This document shows, in pieces, positions 6,773-8,050 of a DNA stretch of 8,050 bases. Position 1 is the first letter of the stretch. Every line of letters starts with the position of its first letter. Made by a program: the position numbers and the translations under genes. Origin of the DNA: an uncultured Anaerolineaceae bacterium (GTDB lineage: Bacteria; Chloroflexota; Anaerolineae; Anaerolineales; Anaerolineaceae); contig CALCQT010000381.1 of assembly GCA_937894825.1 (NCBI GenBank), forward strand, positions 1 to 8,050. Reading direction: 5' to 3'. The notes beneath the pieces were generated by a model that saw nothing but the letters and a program-made list of their open reading frames with translations, ran no database searches and was not told where the DNA came from.

Positions 6773-7204
6773 TTCGTTCTGTGAGGCTATTCCTCCGGAT
6801 TGGCCGCGTTCAGATTCAGTCAAAAACAGATTGCCGATCGGTACCGCTTCCGTCTCAGGGGTCTCGATCGGCAGTATCAATAATTGCGCGATGGCCTGTC
6901 CGGCCTGAATTTCCAATTCCGTTACAGTCACATTGAACACCTTGACCAGAATTTCCCCCTGATAACCGGCGTCCACGACACCGCCGCCCAACAGAAAATT
7001 ATTCCTGCTTTTGGACATCACCAGCCCGACATATCCGTCCGGCAAGTCCACCGCTATGCCGGTGGCCAAAATCCCCATTTGATGCGGTTCAAGCGTTTTC
7101 GATTCCGCAGCATATAAATCCAGCCCGGCGTCCTGTGGATGTTTTCGGGTCGGAATGATCGCTTCGCCCCGCAATTTTGAAAACCGTAATGTGTCAATTG
7201 CCAT
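6767..7204 (-). CDS. dut: dUTP diphosphatase (trimeric dUTPase), somewhat atypical
   Basis: Hydrolyses dUTP to dUMP and pyrophosphate, keeping uracil out of DNA and feeding dTMP synthesis. The 145 residues match the homotrimeric family. Motif 1 is DAGLDLYAAE (25-34); motif 3 is GGGVVDAGYQGEI (73-85), with catalytic Asp78 and uracil-stacking Tyr81; motif 4 is GQAIAQLLILPI (102-113); motif 5 is ERGQSGGIAS (132-141). Two motifs differ from the canonical form: motif 2 reads SKSRNNF (64-70) where PRSG or RSS is usual, and motif 5 has Ile139 where the stacking Phe of GGFGS is expected. The overall fold assignment is firm; activity on dUTP is likely but not proven by these motifs. The start at 7204 has only a weak ribosome binding site (AGAAG). 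Confidence 0.87.
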   Translation of the reverse strand: MAIDTLRFSKLRGEAIIPTRKHPQDAGLDLYAAESKTLEPHQMGILATGIAVDLPDGYVGLVMSKSRNNFLLGGGVVDAGYQGEILVKVFNVTVTELEIQAGQAIAQLLILPIETPETEAVPIGNLFLTESERGQSGGIASQNEL

Positions 7205-7242
7205 AGTTTCGCTTCTTTCATTTTATAAGAATATTGTCTCAA

Positions 7243-7270
7243 TTTATATCACAGGTACCTTCGGAATAAA
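7243..7270 (-). promoter_or_regulatory. Candidate dut promoter (extended -10)
   Basis: Read on the minus strand, TGATATAAA (7243-7251) is an extended -10 element (TG, one base, TATAAA). The best -35 is a poor TTTATT (7265-7270) at 16 bp. A start near 7236 would give a 5' UTR of about 30 nt. The -35 lies in the loop of the GGTA/TCGG inverted repeat, which could be an operator. Confidence 0.42.
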
Positions 7271-7290
7271 CCGATACCATCACCCATTTC

Positions 7291-7327
7291 TGTAAACAAT
7301 CATGTCGGATAAAGTGTAAACTATCAT
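7291..7327. repeat. Tandem 13-nt direct repeat TGTAAAC(A/T)ATCAT
   Basis: TGTAAACAATCAT (7291-7303) and TGTAAACTATCAT (7315-7327) differ at one base and are 24 bp apart start to start. They lie between the divergent dut and aspartate kinase promoters, so paired activator or repressor sites are possible. No matching copies are seen elsewhere in the window. Confidence 0.5.
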
Positions 7328-7425
7328 ACCCGTCTTAACACGGTGATCGCCCCTGCACAAGACACATCTTGATAACCTGATCATATCTGTCCGGAGTGTC
7401 AAACCGATTGGTTGTCATAATTCGA

Positions 7426-7454
7426 TTGACAGCGGATTTTAATCCGCATACAAT
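7426..7454 (+). promoter_or_regulatory. Near-consensus promoter of the threonine leader-aspartate kinase operon
   Basis: A perfect -35 TTGACA (7426-7431) and a 5/6 -10 TACAAT (7449-7454) are separated by exactly 17 bp. Transcription should start near 7461, only about 8 nt before the leader-peptide ATG. This is the best promoter in the window, as expected for an operon controlled by transcription termination rather than by weak initiation. Confidence 0.85.
7432..7447. promoter_or_regulatory. Perfect palindrome filling the promoter spacer, candidate operator
   Basis: GCGGATT-TT-AATCCGC is a 7+7 bp perfect dyad with a 2-bp centre. It occupies 16 of the 17 spacer bases between the -35 and -10 boxes, so a bound dimeric protein would either block polymerase or, as with MerR-type regulators, bind within the spacer. 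The 17-bp spacing is normal, so MerR-type activation is not required. Confidence 0.5.
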
Positions 7455-7468
7455 AGACCTATAAAGCT

Positions 7469-7552
7469 ATGAGAACGATTCAACGAAATATTTTTACTTC
7501 TACGACGATGGAAACTACCGGCACTGGTACCGGTCATTTTCTTATTTGCTGA
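7469..7552 (+). CDS. Threonine/isoleucine-rich leader peptide (thrL-like) of the aspartate kinase attenuator
   Basis: A 27-codon frame from ATG (7469) to TGA (7550-7552) encodes a peptide beginning MRTIQRNIF, with TSTTMETTGTGT at residues 10-21. Eight of 27 codons are Thr (3, 10, 12, 13, 16, 17, 19, 21; written ACG, ACT or ACC) and three are Ile (4, 8, 26; all ATT). In Gammaproteobacteria the thr operon leader peptide ThrL is likewise rich in Thr and Ile and ends TTGNGAG; here the comparable stretch is TTGTGTG. The role is regulatory: ribosomes pausing at Thr (perhaps Ile) codons when the charged tRNA is scarce change the folding of the downstream RNA. No Shine-Dalgarno sequence is visible and the predicted 5' UTR is about 8 nt, so initiation may be nearly leaderless. 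A chance ORF is possible but would not explain the matched RNA pairings. Confidence 0.86.
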   Translation: MRTIQRNIFTSTTMETTGTGTGHFLIC

Positions 7553-7604
7553 GGTAGATTTTTTCGTTCCGGCCACAAACCTAACCAAAAAAAAAAACTG
7601 CCTC
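7510..7604 (+). promoter_or_regulatory. Attenuator: pause (1:2) and antiterminator (2:3) RNA structures
   Basis: Segment 1 (7510-7519, GGAAACTACC, containing Thr codons 16 and 17) can pair with segment 2 (7553-7562, GGTAGATTTT): 9 of 10 positions, two of them G-U. Segment 2 extended (7551-7564, GAGGTAGATTTTTT) pairs with segment 3 (7591-7604, AAAAAAACTGCCTC): 13 of 14 positions, one G-U and one A-A mismatch. Segment 3 contains the 5' arm of the terminator, so 2:3 and the terminator exclude each other. A ribosome paused around codons 16-21 masks segment 1 and leaves segment 2 free for antitermination. A ribosome at the TGA (7550-7552) covers segment 2 and allows termination. No ribosome permits 1:2, which also allows termination. 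Confidence 0.82.
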
Positions 7605-7623
7605 GATAAGAGGCTTTTTTTTT
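7589..7623 (+). terminator. Leader terminator (3:4 hairpin) upstream of aspartate kinase
   Basis: GCCTC (7600-7604) pairs with GAGGC (7610-7614) around the loop GATAA, and nine T residues follow (7615-7623). An upstream run of eleven A residues (7587-7597) can extend the stem with the T tract past a 2-nt CT bulge. The terminator lies only 8 nt before the AAAGGA ribosome binding site of the aspartate kinase, so it can only act as a conditional attenuator of that gene, not as the end of another transcript. Confidence 0.88.
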
Positions 7624-7641
7624 ATCACTGAAAGGATGTTT

Positions 7642-8050
7642 ATGGAGAAAAAGAATGATTCACTTCCTCAGAATACACTCGTGATGAAATATGGCGGAAC
7701 TTCGGTCGGAACGATTGCGGCCATGCAATCAGCCGTGAAAATCATTTGCGATACAAAAGCCGATCGGGAGAATCTGGTGGTTGTCACCTCCGCAATTTCA
7801 GGCGCCACCAACTTACTGATCAAAAGCGCGACAGAGGCAGCGCAGGGGAACGGCCTGACCGCAGAAAAAACAGCGCGGGAACTGACGCTGCGCCATCACG
7901 AGATGATCGACAAACTGGTCCAGGATCCGAACCAATGGCTTCAACTCAAAATGGAAATCAACCGGCTCCTTTCAGACTTCACCAACCTTTGTCAGGCGAT
8001 CAAAATTCTCGGGGAATTCAGTCCGCGGGCGCTTGACACGGTTTCCAGCC
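7642..8050 (+). CDS. Aspartate kinase, N-terminal part (cut by window end)
   Basis: Phosphorylates L-aspartate with ATP, the first committed step to threonine, lysine, methionine and isoleucine. The 136 residues seen include the family signature KYGGTSVG (16-23), the VVVTSAISGATNLL segment (46-59) and ILGEFSPRALDTVSS (122-136), which leads into the substrate-binding region. The long helical section between them (about 65-120) fits the larger ThrA/LysC/MetL-like class rather than the compact Gram-positive type. ACT domains and any homoserine dehydrogenase domain are beyond the window, so thrA and lysC cannot be told apart. The start has AAAGGA (7631-7636) 5 nt upstream; an in-frame ATG at 7636 would lie on that site and is unlikely. 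The Thr-rich attenuator before it predicts threonine-responsive expression, and suggests more threonine genes downstream. Confidence 0.93.
   Translation, partial: MEKKNDSLPQNTLVMKYGGTSVGTIAAMQSAVKIICDTKADRENLVVVTSAISGATNLLIKSATEAAQGNGLTAEKTARELTLRHHEMIDKLVQDPNQWLQLKMEINRLLSDFTNLCQAIKILGEFSPRALDTVSS

Larger units (their letters stand above)
7205..7425. other. Divergent intergenic region between dut and the aspartate kinase promoter
   Basis: No gene is seen. The stretch holds the candidate dut promoter (minus strand), an interrupted inverted repeat GGTA/TCGG with CCGATACC (7254-7264 with 7271-7278), a tandem 13-nt direct repeat (7291-7327), a small inverted repeat CAAGA/TCTTG (7358-7371) and the dyad AACC-GATT-GGTT (7402-7413), 12 bp upstream of the aspartate kinase -35 box. 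Such density of symmetric elements suggests protein binding, but none matches an operator I can name. Confidence 0.45.

Noticed and set aside
7305..7325. Minus-strand sequence TTTACACTTTAT, like the E. coli lac promoter -35 region
   Set aside because: No -10 hexamer lies 16-18 bp downstream on that strand; the resemblance is chance and vector contamination is not indicated, since the similarity stops there.
7402..7413. AACC-GATT-GGTT dyad upstream of the aspartate kinase promoter as an operator
   Set aside because: Only 4-bp arms, too short to be distinguished from chance without comparison to relatives.
7511..7540. T-box riboswitch: TGGTACCG at 7525-7532 matches the middle of the T-box consensus
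   Set aside because: The flanking AGGG and GCG bases are missing, there is no Stem I or specifier loop in the ~125-nt leader upstream of the terminator, and the motif does not pair with the terminator as a T-box must. The bases are explained as Thr and Gly codons of the leader peptide.
7461..7641. Lysine riboswitch before the aspartate kinase
   Set aside because: Length is too short for its five-helix core and none of its conserved loop sequences are recognisable; the Thr leader-peptide model explains the same region base by base.
1..8050. CRISPR arrays, insertion sequences, att sites, tRNA or rRNA genes
   Set aside because: No regularly spaced repeats, transposase frames, long terminal inverted repeats, or tRNA arm motifs were found on either strand; the region reads as ordinary chromosome apart from the leader at 7426-7641.

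Overview
The window (about 50% G+C) looks like chromosomal DNA of a free-living, sugar-acid-using bacterium, probably Chloroflexota (Anaerolineae-like). That placement is inferred from the overall style of the primary sigma factor and the gene mix, with no database search. There is no sign of mobile DNA, CRISPR, rRNA or tRNA. Genes are mostly on the + strand, with one convergent gene (dut).

Layout. (1) 1-1276: the last 47 codons of a mannitol-dehydrogenase-family oxidoreductase, then uxuA (mannonate dehydratase) and a terminator. Together these look like the fructuronate to mannonate to 2-keto-3-deoxygluconate steps of hexuronate catabolism. (2) 1366-3386: a promoter, a palindromic candidate operator, a P1/S58-family self-processing aminopeptidase and a tightly coupled DegV-family (fatty-acid-binding) protein, closed by a terminator. 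(3) 3402-4802: the rpoD-type primary sigma factor with its own promoter and a very strong terminator. (4) 4898-6772: a TPR-rich protein of unknown role and ndk, 3 nt apart and probably cotranscribed. (5) 6767-7204, minus strand: dut, whose stop codon lies inside the end of ndk. (6) 7205-7641: a divergent control region. (7) 7642-8050: the first 136 codons of an aspartate kinase cut by the window end.

The most interesting part is the leader in front of the aspartate kinase. A near-consensus promoter (TTGACA, 17 bp, TACAAT) carries a perfect 7+7 bp palindrome in its spacer. About 15 nt after the -10 box a 27-codon open reading frame begins (7469-7552), with 8 threonine and 3 isoleucine codons. 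It is followed by a Rho-independent terminator (7589-7623) just ahead of the aspartate kinase ribosome binding site. Three mutually exclusive pairings can be drawn base by base: Thr codons 16-17 with a segment overlapping the leader stop codon (1:2), that segment with the 5' arm of the terminator (2:3, antiterminator, 13 of 14 pairs), and the terminator itself (3:4). This is the arrangement of threonine-operon attenuation as known for E. coli thrL-thrABC, here with unrelated sequence and probably in a different phylum. It has a close echo in the leader peptide end (TTGTGTG against TTGNGAG in E. coli ThrL).

ndk and dut both act on nucleotide pools: NDK makes NTPs and dNTPs, and dUTPase removes dUTP. 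Their convergent overlap may be functional or only compaction. Stretches without genes are described as separate entries.
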